Below, one piece after another: positions 20,450-28,273 of a stretch of 64,000 nucleotides of DNA. The translations under genes were made by a program, and so were the position numbers. The notes below the pieces were generated by a model that had not been told where the DNA came from, did no database searches, and saw only the letters and a program-made list of their open reading frames with translations. The DNA comes from Rhizobiaceae bacterium (GTDB lineage: Bacteria; Pseudomonadota; Alphaproteobacteria; Rhizobiales; Rhizobiaceae), in the NCBI GenBank assembly GCA_029212415.1, contig JARGOF010000023.1:1-64000 (forward strand). The letters run 5' to 3'. How positions within the stretch are numbered: the first letter of the stretch is position 1; each line of letters opens with the position of its first letter.

Positions 20450-21853
20450 ATGACATTTCAAGATGCCAAGCCGGGACCACCCATGGCAAATCCAAAGAAG
20501 CAGTCCGCTATGGCACACACATCTCAGTATTCAACACGCATGGTCGTGGCCTATAAGTATGGATCATTGGTAATTGCCGGCATCGGTCTCGTTTGGGCTG
20601 TGGTCTTCGCCGCGATGGGCTCGTGGTGGATGGCGGCAATAGAAGCCGCCGCCTTCGCCATTGGAATCGCAATTCATCTGCTCATTCTGAGCAATCATCT
20701 TACTTTCGGAATTTTGGCAGGTCAGGCCGCCTTGATGGTGATTATCATCTTCGTAGGGCTGTCTCTGGATGTTCCGACTGCTGAGGCACCACGGGTAAGT
20801 CATATTTATCTGCTGGCTCTGGCTGCAATGGGCTATATCAATTATCAGCGGGAAAAGTCGCGCACCCAATTGGCATTGATCGGCTTGTGCCTGCTGTCTT
20901 TCATCGCACTCGCCAGCACGCCTTTGGCAACCCAGTTCATGGTGCCGATGCCCGATATGGTGCGGAGCATTGGATCCTGGGCCAATACAATTATGGCCAC
21001 CACCATACTTGTCTTTTGCATCCACGCAATGCAGGCCGAGTTTGTGCGCCAGGACACATTGAGCCACGATCTCGTGGCCGCCTTGTGGAACGATGAGTTT
21101 GACCTCGTCTATCAGCCACAGGTCGATCTGTCCCAAACCACAATCGGCGCCGAAGCACTGCTGCGCTGGAACAGCCCGAAACGGGGTGTTGTCTCCCCGG
21201 TCGAGTTCATTCCGCAAGCGGAAAAACTTGGCCTGATGGTCGCCATCGGTGGCTGGGTGCTCGAAAAGGGCTGTTTCACCTTGGCCGAATGGGGCAAGCA
21301 TCCCGATTTGCGACACATGTCCCTGTCGATCAATGTCAGCGCCAGCCAGCTTATGCACGATGACTTCGAGGAATTGGTGCGTGAGACTTTGGACAAAACC
21401 GGCGCTGACCCACAACGGCTGATCCTCGAATTGACTGAAAGCATGTTGGTGACCGACATGGATCTAGTCATCGCCAAACTCGATAGACTGCACAAACTGG
21501 GCATCACCAACGCGCTCGATGATTTTGGCACCGGCTTCTCCTCTCTTTCTTACCTGCGCCATTTACCCTTCCAGCAGATCAAGATCGACAAAAGCTTCGT
21601 GCAGGATTCAGTGAAGAGCGAACGTGGCGCTTCATTCGTCAAGAATGTTGTTCATATCGGTCATGATCTGGGTCACAACGTTCTGGCCGAAGGGGTCGAA
21701 ACAAGGGAACAGCACACCTTGCTGGCGCTGGTTGGCAGCCTGCAGTTCCAGGGTTTCCTCTATGGCAGACCGATGGCACTTGCCGATTTTGAACGACGCA
21801 TAGAAAACGAGGCAAAGAGCCCTGCCCCAAATCTGGTGCGCGCGGGCAGGTAA
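20450..21853 (+). CDS. Membrane-anchored EAL-domain cyclic-di-GMP phosphodiesterase, copy A
   Basis: A 467-residue inner-membrane protein predicted to hydrolyse c-di-GMP to pGpG. It has six hydrophobic segments between residues ~37 and ~200 with short loops, then one EAL domain and no GGDEF domain. The catalytic set is complete: IGAEALLRW (the EAL motif), INVSASQL (Asn), LELTESML (Glu), DDFGTGFSSLSYL (Asp-Asp), IKIDKSFV (Lys), VLAEGVET (Glu) and QFQGFLYGRP (Gln). The membrane part is probably a sensor of unknown ligand. The start is uncertain: a TTG at 20399 and ATGs at 20450, 20483 and 20513 are in frame, all in the tract identical to copy B. Confidence 0.9.
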   Translation: MTFQDAKPGPPMANPKKQSAMAHTSQYSTRMVVAYKYGSLVIAGIGLVWAVVFAAMGSWWMAAIEAAAFAIGIAIHLLILSNHLTFGILAGQAALMVIIIFVGLSLDVPTAEAPRVSHIYLLALAAMGYINYQREKSRTQLALIGLCLLSFIALASTPLATQFMVPMPDMVRSIGSWANTIMATTILVFCIHAMQAEFVRQDTLSHDLVAALWNDEFDLVYQPQVDLSQTTIGAEALLRWNSPKRGVVSPVEFIPQAEKLGLMVAIGGWVLEKGCFTLAEWGKHPDLRHMSLSINVSASQLMHDDFEELVRETLDKTGADPQRLILELTESMLVTDMDLVIAKLDRLHKLGITNALDDFGTGFSSLSYLRHLPFQQIKIDKSFVQDSVKSERGASFVKNVVHIGHDLGHNVLAEGVETREQHTLLALVGSLQFQGFLYGRPMALADFERRIENEAKSPAPNLVRAGR

Positions 21854-22027
21854 GCAGCCCGCCATTTGGTCAATCCTGAATTCCGGACATAGCTGCTGCG
21901 CGCTGCGTTTCGCGGCAAAACATTTGAGCATGACGACTGCGAAAGCGCGCCCGGAGAGCCGATTGCCAGAAGCCAAAGCGTGTCACTGACTGGTTCGACC
22001 TGCCCTTGCGCTGCCACCACCGAGACG

Positions 22028-22261
22028 TCACAGCATTTGATTTGATCCATCATTCGGTTTGCAGCCGGTGACGGCCAAGGGCTGCGGACGATGACCGACA
22101 CCTTGAAGAGAGGGCGTATCCTCCGAGCAGAATTCCAAGCAGACATCATCGCTTTCGAGAATAGCCATCTCGATCAGATAACAAAGTATCGGCTTTTTCA
22201 AAATTTGTGCATGTTGATAGGCGGCATTAAGATGTTCTTTGATGGCGTCTTCATCATTCAT
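22028..22261 (-). CDS. Small hypothetical protein, possibly a frameshifted remnant
   Basis: A 77-residue frame starting MNDEDAIKEHLNAAYQHAQI with GAGGG seven to eight bases before the ATG. The first ~45 residues (through LKKPILCYLIEMAILESDD) look like a helical, coding-type sequence. The last ~30 residues are Pro/Gly/Asn-rich and look unlike it, so the original frame may have been lost around 22120. I do not recognise the family. It lies between the two EAL copies, on the opposite strand. Confidence 0.5.
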   Translation of the reverse strand: MNDEDAIKEHLNAAYQHAQILKKPILCYLIEMAILESDDVCLEFCSEDTPSLQGVGHRPQPLAVTGCKPNDGSNQML

Positions 22262-22276
22262 GATCTGACCCTCGGA

Positions 22277-22304
22277 TTGATGGACTGGCATTGATGGACT
22301 GGCA
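22277..22304. repeat. 14-bp perfect tandem repeat
   Basis: TTGATGGACTGGCA occurs twice in direct succession (22277-22290 and 22291-22304), just upstream of the small minus-strand gene. It is a simple local duplication. Confidence 0.8.
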
Positions 22305-22383
22305 TCCATGAAAACTATCCTCCGTGATTCCCCCGTGAATTTTGCACTTGCGGCAACTTGCGCTCAATCTTGAAGCGGCCTCC

Positions 22384-22500
22384 TCAGCGTGATGTGGCGC
22401 AATGCGCGCTATCAACGGAAACGGCGCAGGCATTGCCCGATACCAGACTGTCCCGCCGCTCCAGCGCCCACCCCATCAAGACCTGACATATTCTCGAGTA
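22384..22500 (-). pseudogene. Decayed copy of the 5' end of ddl
   Basis: On the minus strand this stretch reads VLMGWALERRDSLVSGNACA, against [21 protein letters not shown] at the N-terminus of ddl (18984-19910). At base level GCGCAGGCATTGCCCGA (17 bases) and CCCATCAAGACC are identical to ddl, with CAGACTG and CCGCT conserved between them in the same order. No start codon or frame is preserved. It sits upstream of EAL copy B in the same place and orientation as ddl sits upstream of copy A, though the spacing is 126 bases shorter. It is therefore a relic of the duplication. Confidence 0.8.
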
Positions 22501-22862
22501 GGGGCCAATATCCGCACAACGCTGAACCGCATCAATCCCCCAGCATGCAGCCACTGGCTCTACGAAAGGCAATATGCTGCCCAACAGCTTTTTCAACGCA
22601 TTCAGACACTTGCAAGCCGTTTTAACCAGACATGATAACCGGGATGACGATTTTCTTGCTTCCGCAAAGCGCGCTTCAATCAGAATTTGGCTTGGATTTA
22701 ATGCGTTGGCAGGCCTCCGCTTTCAGCCCCTTCCAGCCCTTCACTGTCCTGGCTCGGATGATCACCTCAACCAAAATACTTGTATCTGCTTGCCTATCAA
22801 CGACTAACAATCCCATTGGTTAGATCGCCTGTGAGGCAACTCTTCCGCTCATACCTTTTTAT

Positions 22863-22902
22863 GAACAATTGTTCTCATTGGAATACTTGTTCTTAATAGA
22901 AC
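22863..22902 (+). promoter_or_regulatory. Paired palindromes in the leader of EAL gene B
   Basis: GAACAATTGTTC (22863-22874) and GTTCT-TAAT-AGAAC (22889-22902) are identical to those before copy A and at the same distance from the ATG. The flanking sequence further upstream has already drifted. Confidence 0.45.
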
Positions 22903-22919
22903 TGCTCTTAAAGTGCGTC

Positions 22920-24323
22920 ATGACATTTCAAGATGCCAAGCCGGGACCACCCATGGCAAATCCAAAGAAGCAGTCCGCTATGGCACACACATCTCAGTAT
23001 TCAACACGCATGGTCGTGGCCTATAAGTATGGCTCCCTGGTGTTTGCTGGCATCGGTCTTGTTTGGGCTGTGGTCTTCGCCGTGATGGGCTGGTGGTGGA
23101 TGGTGGCAATAGAAACTGCCGCTTTCGTCACCGCGATCGCAATTCATCTGCTGATTCTGCGCAATCATCTCACTTTCGGAATTTTGGCAGGTCAGGCCGC
23201 CTTGATGATGATTGTCATCTTCATTGGGCTGCTTCTGGATGTTCCGACTGCTGAGGCACCTCGGGTTAGTCATATTTATATGCTGGCTATTGCTGCAATG
23301 GGCTATCTTAACTACCAGCGGGAAAAGTCGCGCGCCCAATTGGCATTGATCGGCTTGTGCCTGATCGCTTTCGTCGCACTCGCCAGTGCGCCATTGGCAA
23401 CCCCCTTCGCCGTTCAGATGACTGACATGGTGCGGAGCATTGGATCCTGGACCAACGCTATTATGGCCACCACCATACTTGTCTTTTGCATCCACGCGAT
23501 GCAGGCCGAGTTTGTGCGCCAGGACACATTGAGCCACGATCTCGTGACCGCCTTGTGGAACGATGAGTTTGACCTCGTCTATCAGCCGCAGGTCGATCTG
23601 TCCCAGAGCACAATCGGCGCTGAAGCGCTGCTGCGCTGGAACAGCCCGAAACGGGGTGTTGTCTCCCCGGTCGAGTTCATTCCGCAAGCGGAAAAACTTG
23701 GCCTGATGGTCGCCATCGGTGGCTGGGTGCTCGAAAAGGGCTGTTTCACCTTGGCCGAATGGGGCAAGCATCCCGATTTGCGACACATGTCCCTGTCGAT
23801 CAATGTCAGCGCCAGCCAGCTTATGCACGATGACTTCGAGGAATTGGTGCGTGAGACTTTGGACAAAACCGGCGCTGACCCACAACGGCTGATCCTCGAA
23901 TTGACTGAAAGCATGTTGGTGACCGACATGGATCTAGTCATCGCCAAACTCGATAGACTGCACAAACTGGGCATCACCAACGCGCTCGATGATTTTGGCA
24001 CCGGCTTCTCCTCTCTTTCTTACCTGCGCCATTTGCCCTTCCAGCAGATCAAGATCGACAAAAGCTTCGTGCGGGATTCAGTGAAGAGCGAACGTGGCGC
24101 TTCATTCGTGAAAAATATTGTTCATATCGGTCGTGATCTGGGTCACACGGTTCTGGCTGAAGGGGTGGAAACAATAGAACAACACGCCTTGCTGGCGCAT
24201 GTAGGCAGTGTGCAGTTTCAAGGCTACCTCTACGGCAGACCGATGGCCCTCGACGATTTTCAGCAACGCATGGAAAACGAGGCAAAGCGCCCTGCCCCTA
24301 AACTGGTGCGCGCGGGCAGGTAA
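22920..24323 (+). CDS. Membrane-anchored EAL-domain cyclic-di-GMP phosphodiesterase, copy B
   Basis: 467 residues, same architecture as copy A: six membrane segments then an EAL domain with all catalytic residues (EALLRW, NVSASQL, LELTES, DDFGTGFSSL, KIDKSFV, AEGVET, QGYLYGRP). Amino acid differences cluster in the membrane helices (for example GWWWMVAIETAAFVTAIAI for GSWWMAAIEAAAFAIGIAI) and in the last ~60 residues (ETIEQHALLAHVGSVQFQ for ETREQHTLLALVGSLQFQ). The catalytic core is unchanged. Both copies thus seem functional, perhaps answering different membrane signals. Confidence 0.9.
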   Translation: MTFQDAKPGPPMANPKKQSAMAHTSQYSTRMVVAYKYGSLVFAGIGLVWAVVFAVMGWWWMVAIETAAFVTAIAIHLLILRNHLTFGILAGQAALMMIVIFIGLLLDVPTAEAPRVSHIYMLAIAAMGYLNYQREKSRAQLALIGLCLIAFVALASAPLATPFAVQMTDMVRSIGSWTNAIMATTILVFCIHAMQAEFVRQDTLSHDLVTALWNDEFDLVYQPQVDLSQSTIGAEALLRWNSPKRGVVSPVEFIPQAEKLGLMVAIGGWVLEKGCFTLAEWGKHPDLRHMSLSINVSASQLMHDDFEELVRETLDKTGADPQRLILELTESMLVTDMDLVIAKLDRLHKLGITNALDDFGTGFSSLSYLRHLPFQQIKIDKSFVRDSVKSERGASFVKNIVHIGRDLGHTVLAEGVETIEQHALLAHVGSVQFQGYLYGRPMALDDFQQRMENEAKRPAPKLVRAGR

Positions 24324-24426
24324 TACCAAAGATTGGTGATTGCCTGCACCAGAACGGCCCGGATTCAAAACCTGAGGCGCAATCCCATGCACAGGCGATT
24401 GGCTCAGAACCGGCTCCGCCCTCGCC

Positions 24427-25185
24427 TCACGTATAGTCAATGACCTTCTTCTCTATGTAGGCGACAATCGCAAAGAGCAGGATGGCCATCGAGGATGACA
24501 GGACAATTGCCGCGTAGAGCTGGCCGGCGCGGTAGTTGAATGTCGCCTGGATGATCAAGGCCCCCAGACCCTTGTCCGAGCCGATCCATTCGCCGACAAT
24601 GGCGCCGATCACGCAGGTGGTCGATGCGATGCGCAGGGATGAAAACAGCATCGGCAGGGATCGTGGAAACCTCAGCTGCCAGAAAATCTCCCAGGGCGTT
24701 GCTGACAGGATGCGCAAAAGTTCCTGCTCATTGCGGGTGGCCGAGTTCAGACCCCGGATCATGTTCACCAGGGTCGGGAAAAAACAGATCACCGCAGCGA
24801 TGATGATCTTTGGCAACATGCCGAGGCCGAAGATCAGGATGATGATCGGCGCCAGCGCCAGGATCGGAATCGTGTTGAAAAACAGGATGACCGGAAAATA
24901 GGCCGCCTGCATGACGCGGCTATAGGCAAAGATGATGGCAAGCAAAACAGCAACGGAATTGCCGATCAGGAAACCGGCGATGCTCTCGAAGAGGGTCGGC
25001 CAGAGATTGGATATCAGCAGCGGCCACTGGTTTGCAAAGACGCCGGCAATGGTGGTTGGCGTGGGAACGATATAGGCAGGGATCCCGGCCAGCGGCACGA
25101 GAAATTGCCAGGCCGCCAGTATCAGGGTTGCACCCATGATCGGCAGAACAATCAGCGCCTGTCTTGAGAGCGGGCGTTCCATCAT
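24427..25185 (-). CDS. ABC transporter permease, SsuC/TauC type
   Basis: A 252-residue inner-membrane permease with six hydrophobic segments and the EAA loop (GLNSATRNEQELLRILSATPWEIFWQLRFPRSLPMLFSSLRIAS, residues ~150-195) of the BPD permease family used for taurine, alkanesulfonates, nitrate and pyrimidine-type substrates. It is the last gene of a six-gene minus-strand operon and overlaps the ATPase gene by four bases. The substrate cannot be read from sequence. Confidence 0.92.
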   Translation of the reverse strand: MMERPLSRQALIVLPIMGATLILAAWQFLVPLAGIPAYIVPTPTTIAGVFANQWPLLISNLWPTLFESIAGFLIGNSVAVLLAIIFAYSRVMQAAYFPVILFFNTIPILALAPIIILIFGLGMLPKIIIAAVICFFPTLVNMIRGLNSATRNEQELLRILSATPWEIFWQLRFPRSLPMLFSSLRIASTTCVIGAIVGEWIGSDKGLGALIIQATFNYRAGQLYAAIVLSSSMAILLFAIVAYIEKKVIDYT

Positions 25186-25955
25186 GATGCAGCCTCCAGC
25201 GCCACCCGCATTTCGGCCATCGCCGAAATGATCCTCGGATCTTCACGCGAGCAGGCATTGTCGGCCGTTTTGATCTCGCCCAGATCAACAATCTCGAGCA
25301 CCCGCCCGGGATTTGTCGCCATCACCATGACCCGCTGACCGAGATAAACAGCCTCCATGATCGAATGGGTGACAAACAGGATGGTGGTGCCGGTTCTTCG
25401 CCAGATGGCCAGAAGTTCATTGTTCAGCCGATCACGGGTAATTTCGTCCAGCGCCCCGAAAGGCTCGTCCATCAACAGCAATTGCGGCTCCTCGATCAGG
25501 GCGCGGGCAATGGCGACGCGCTGACGCTGGCCACCGGAAAGCTGATGGGGAAACCGGTCCCCCAGACCCTCAAGCCCAAGCATGGATATCAGCGCATCCG
25601 TGCGGTTTTCAGGCAATGGTTTTCGCGCATTGCCCCCGACCCGTGTCGGCAACTCGATATTATCCCGCACATTGCGCCATGGCAGCAGCGTTGCATCCTG
25701 AAAAACAAAGCCGATCTGGCGGCTCTGCCGCGCCAGATGCGGATCTGAGCCCAGCACGCTGATGGTTCCCTTCAACGGCCCGAGCAGATCGGCGATGACC
25801 CGCAGCAGCGTGGACTTGCCGCAACCTGAAGGGCCCAGAATCGTCAGGAATTCGCCGGTCTCAATGGCAAGATCGAGACCGGCAATAATCGTGACATCAC
25901 TTTCGGCATTGCGAAAACCGATATCAAGATTTTTGCATTCAATCGCAATGCTCAT
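25182..25955 (-). CDS. ABC transporter ATP-binding protein, SsuB/TauB type
   Basis: A 257-residue ATPase. Walker A is LGPSGCGKSTLLRV (~40), the Q-loop GFVFQDATLLPW, the signature LSGGQRQRVAIARAL (~140), Walker B LLLMDEPFGALDE and the H-loop FVTHSIMEA. It energises the adjacent permease. The ATG overlaps neither neighbour upstream; it starts 6 bp after the substrate-binding protein stop. Confidence 0.94.
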   Translation of the reverse strand: MSIAIECKNLDIGFRNAESDVTIIAGLDLAIETGEFLTILGPSGCGKSTLLRVIADLLGPLKGTISVLGSDPHLARQSRQIGFVFQDATLLPWRNVRDNIELPTRVGGNARKPLPENRTDALISMLGLEGLGDRFPHQLSGGQRQRVAIARALIEEPQLLLMDEPFGALDEITRDRLNNELLAIWRRTGTTILFVTHSIMEAVYLGQRVMVMATNPGRVLEIVDLGEIKTADNACSREDPRIISAMAEMRVALEAAS

Positions 25956-25961
25956 TGTGCG

Positions 25962-27011
25962 TCACGCACCCGGAGCATTGAGTTTGGGACGCTCGGCTGC
26001 AGTCATATCGAGGATTTTCGTCGTATAGACATCCTCCAGTTTCGGCCGACCATCGGGATATTGCCCGATCGAGTCATAGAGCGAAATCTGATCTTCCAGA
26101 GACGCCGGATCAAAGGTTCCCCACCCGTCTGCTGCCGTATTGGCGTCAAAGCTCAGATTGAGCACCAGATCGATGGTCTTCTGTTCCCATTCCAGATCCA
26201 TGTTGGGATAGGCCGCAACGGCCTTTTTGACTGCTTCCTGCGGATTGGCGTGGGTCCATCCCCAGCCTTTGGCAACCGCACCAATGAATTTCGCCAGGAT
26301 GTCCGCATTGTCTTCAACGGCGCTGTCGGTGGCAAAATAGACATTGGCATAGGATGCAAGCCCCAAATCGCTGAGCAACAGATCAATGCGATCATCGCCG
26401 ATGACGGACAAAGCCTGGGTATTGGTGATCCAGCCGCCAAGGGCATCCACTTCACCGCGCTCCAGAGGCGCCTTGTCGAAGCCGACATTGATAATGTCGA
26501 GTTCGTCGATGGGAATGCCGTTCTTGGCAGCAATCGCATCCATCAGGAACCGGGCGGTGGGCTGAATGCCGATCTTCATGCCGCGAAGATCTTCAACAGA
26601 GCGCAGGGGTTTTCCGGGTTTGGATGTCAATGCATAGGGGCCGGTGCGAAAGCCACAGGCCAGGATCCTGACCGGTACACCACTGGCTCTGGCATTGAAC
26701 AATTGCGGGGTTTCAGAAAATTCCCCGAGTGCCGCTGCACCGGAAATCACCGGAGGAACGGTCACCGAATTGGGGCCGCCAGGGCTGAATTCCACCTCAA
26801 GTCCGGCCTCTTTGAAGTAACCGTTTTCCAGGGCGATGATATCGCCGATCTGCCCGTTGGACATCAGCCAGTCATATTTGATGACCACCTTGGCGCTGGC
26901 ATGGGCCTCATGCGGGATGATCAGATGGATGCCGGCCCCAAAAGCCGCGACAGCGCCAGCGGAGGTTTTGAGAAACGACCTGCGGTCGAGTGAGGGTGAG
27001 AGTTTCTTCAT
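25962..27011 (-). CDS. ABC transporter substrate-binding protein, NMT1/THI5-like, Tat-exported
   Basis: A 349-residue periplasmic binding protein. The N-terminus has the twin-arginine motif LDRRSFLKTSAGA followed by a hydrophobic stretch and a cleavage site after HEAHA (~39), so export is by Tat. The mature part has the NMT1/SsuA fold: KYDWLMSNGQIGDIIALENGYFKEAGLEVEFSPGGPN, the ligand region SGVPVRILACGF, and GMKIGIQPTARFLMDAI. Family members bind taurine, aromatic sulfonates, thiamine precursors or other small organics. The oxidase and VOC genes in the operon suggest an organic acid or aromatic ligand, which is inference. Confidence 0.9.
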   Translation of the reverse strand: MKKLSPSLDRRSFLKTSAGAVAAFGAGIHLIIPHEAHASAKVVIKYDWLMSNGQIGDIIALENGYFKEAGLEVEFSPGGPNSVTVPPVISGAAALGEFSETPQLFNARASGVPVRILACGFRTGPYALTSKPGKPLRSVEDLRGMKIGIQPTARFLMDAIAAKNGIPIDELDIINVGFDKAPLERGEVDALGGWITNTQALSVIGDDRIDLLLSDLGLASYANVYFATDSAVEDNADILAKFIGAVAKGWGWTHANPQEAVKKAVAAYPNMDLEWEQKTIDLVLNLSFDANTAADGWGTFDPASLEDQISLYDSIGQYPDGRPKLEDVYTTKILDMTAAERPKLNAPGA

Positions 27012-27065
27012 GCCAGGTTTTCCTTTCCAAGAGTGACGCCCACCAAAATGGTGACCGGTTGATGC

Positions 27066-27518
27066 TTACTTCGCTTGATCCTCGTTGGTGCCGTGATAAT
27101 CACCGGGGCCGCCTTCTTCCCAGGCATAGAGTTCCCACAAAGTGCCGTCCGGATCGGTGAAATAGGCACAGCGCGCGTTCCACACATAGCTCTGCGGTGG
27201 GCCGTAAAACGGTACGCCGCGTGCACTGAGTTCCTCATGCAGCTGGTCGACGGATGCCGGCGCATCGAGCTCGATGGCCACGCAGGCCTTGTGCGCCTCT
27301 TTCGGTGAGCGCACATTGGAAACACCGGCAAATTTGCCGATATGATCCAGTTCCCAGGCCGCCAGCGTCACCCCATTGGTGTGGAAATCCGCAAAGCCTT
27401 CGGCCCGCCGCCGCAATTTGAAATCAAGCTTTTCGGTGTAAAATTCCACCGTCCGCTCGATATCCTCCACCATGATACAAATATCTGTAATCTTCTTGAG
27501 CTTATCCAGCATCATCAC
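27066..27518 (-). CDS. VOC family (glyoxalase/dioxygenase fold) protein
   Basis: A 150-residue cytosolic protein with the paired beta-alpha-beta-beta-beta modules of the vicinal oxygen chelate fold: ITDICIMVEDIERTVEFYTEKLDFKLRR (~8-36) and the second half DAPASVDQLHEEL...YFTDPDGTLWELYAWE (Glu metal ligand near the end). It could be a lyase, dioxygenase or resistance-type protein. The frame begins GTG-ATG-ATG; the GTG overlaps the TGA of the gntR gene, so translation is coupled. Confidence 0.85.
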   Translation of the reverse strand: MMMLDKLKKITDICIMVEDIERTVEFYTEKLDFKLRRRAEGFADFHTNGVTLAAWELDHIGKFAGVSNVRSPKEAHKACVAIELDAPASVDQLHEELSARGVPFYGPPQSYVWNARCAYFTDPDGTLWELYAWEEGGPGDYHGTNEDQAK

Positions 27519-28273
27519 TTTTCATCCCGTTCGTCTTGCTTGGTCATGGAGATGTCTGCTGTGTTGCCGGGCGCTGCATCAATGCGCATGCCGGCATTCC
27601 AGATATGCGCCCGCATGGTCTGCCGCGCCGCCTCGACATCACCGGCTTCGAGCGCTTCATAGACGCGCACATGCTCGGCAACATTTACCTCGACCAGTTC
27701 CGGGAGCGGATTGGTGTAGCGGGCGATCTGAATGGACTGGCGTATTTCCTCACAGATGAAACAGACAAAGGTGTAAATGTAATCATTGGCCGTTGCCCGC
27801 GCGATCTCCCGGTGAAAGATCAGATCGGCCTCGATACTGCCGTCCTGCCACCGCTCTTCGCCGCTCATGCGGTCCAGCGCCTGTTTGATTGTTTTCAAAT
27901 CCTCGGCGCTTCTGCGCGCCGCCGCCAGCCCTGCTGCTTCGGTCTCCAGGATGCCGCGCAACTCGAACAGACGTTTGAGGGAATCATTGGTTTTGAGCGT
28001 TTCGCGATCGAAGCGAATGGCCGACCGCCGCTCCGGCTCCATCACAAAGGCGCCAACGCCCTGCCGCGCATGAATGACCCCGTCTGCGCGCAATTGCGAG
28101 ACCGCTTCCCTGATGACATTGCGGCTGACGCCCAGCGTCTCAGCCAGTTGGTGCTCGGTGGGCAGTTGCTCACCCGGCTGATAACGACCAGCGGCAATTT
28201 CTCTGGTGATAAAGGATGCCACCTTGCTCGGCAGATGCTGGGTGGCGCCGATCTTGTGGGAAATCTGCCTCAT
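27515..28273 (-). CDS. GntR family transcriptional regulator, FadR/FCD subfamily
   Basis: A 252-residue regulator. The N-terminal winged helix reads ITREIAAGRYQPGEQLPTEHQLAETLGVSRNVIREAVSQLRADGVIHARQGVGAFV (~22-78). The C-terminal all-helical FCD domain (~100-230) has the metal/ligand residues in LRGILETEAAGLAA, DLIFHREIARATAND and VYEALEAGDVEAARQTMRAHI. It likely controls its own operon in response to an organic acid. A dyad that fits FCD-type operators (29779-29791) lies in front of the first gene. Confidence 0.93.
   Translation of the reverse strand: MRQISHKIGATQHLPSKVASFITREIAAGRYQPGEQLPTEHQLAETLGVSRNVIREAVSQLRADGVIHARQGVGAFVMEPERRSAIRFDRETLKTNDSLKRLFELRGILETEAAGLAAARRSAEDLKTIKQALDRMSGEERWQDGSIEADLIFHREIARATANDYIYTFVCFICEEIRQSIQIARYTNPLPELVEVNVAEHVRVYEALEAGDVEAARQTMRAHIWNAGMRIDAAPGNTADISMTKQDERDEK

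Larger units (their letters stand above)
20311..21853 (+). repeat. Tandem duplication unit, copy A (leader plus EAL gene)
   Basis: The unit from about 20311 recurs at about 22781-24323 with an offset of 2470 bases over the gene. Two tracts are identical base for base: 20392-20562 (171 bp) and 21158-21564 (407 bp). The membrane region between them and the 3' end are diverged. Upstream of 20392 similarity continues but is imperfect (CTGCTTGCCTATCAAC, then AACAATC, TATTGGTTAGAT). Confidence 0.9.
22781..24323 (+). repeat. Tandem duplication unit, copy B (leader plus EAL gene)
   Basis: The partner of copy A (20311-21853). The leader, palindromes, first ~37 codons and most of the EAL domain are identical or nearly so. 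Sequences after the two stop codons (21854 on and 24324 on) are unrelated, which sets the 3' edge of the unit. Confidence 0.9.

Noticed and set aside
20450-24323. GGDEF (diguanylate cyclase) activity in the EAL proteins
   Set aside because: Each protein has only membrane helices and one EAL domain; no GGDEF motif occurs.
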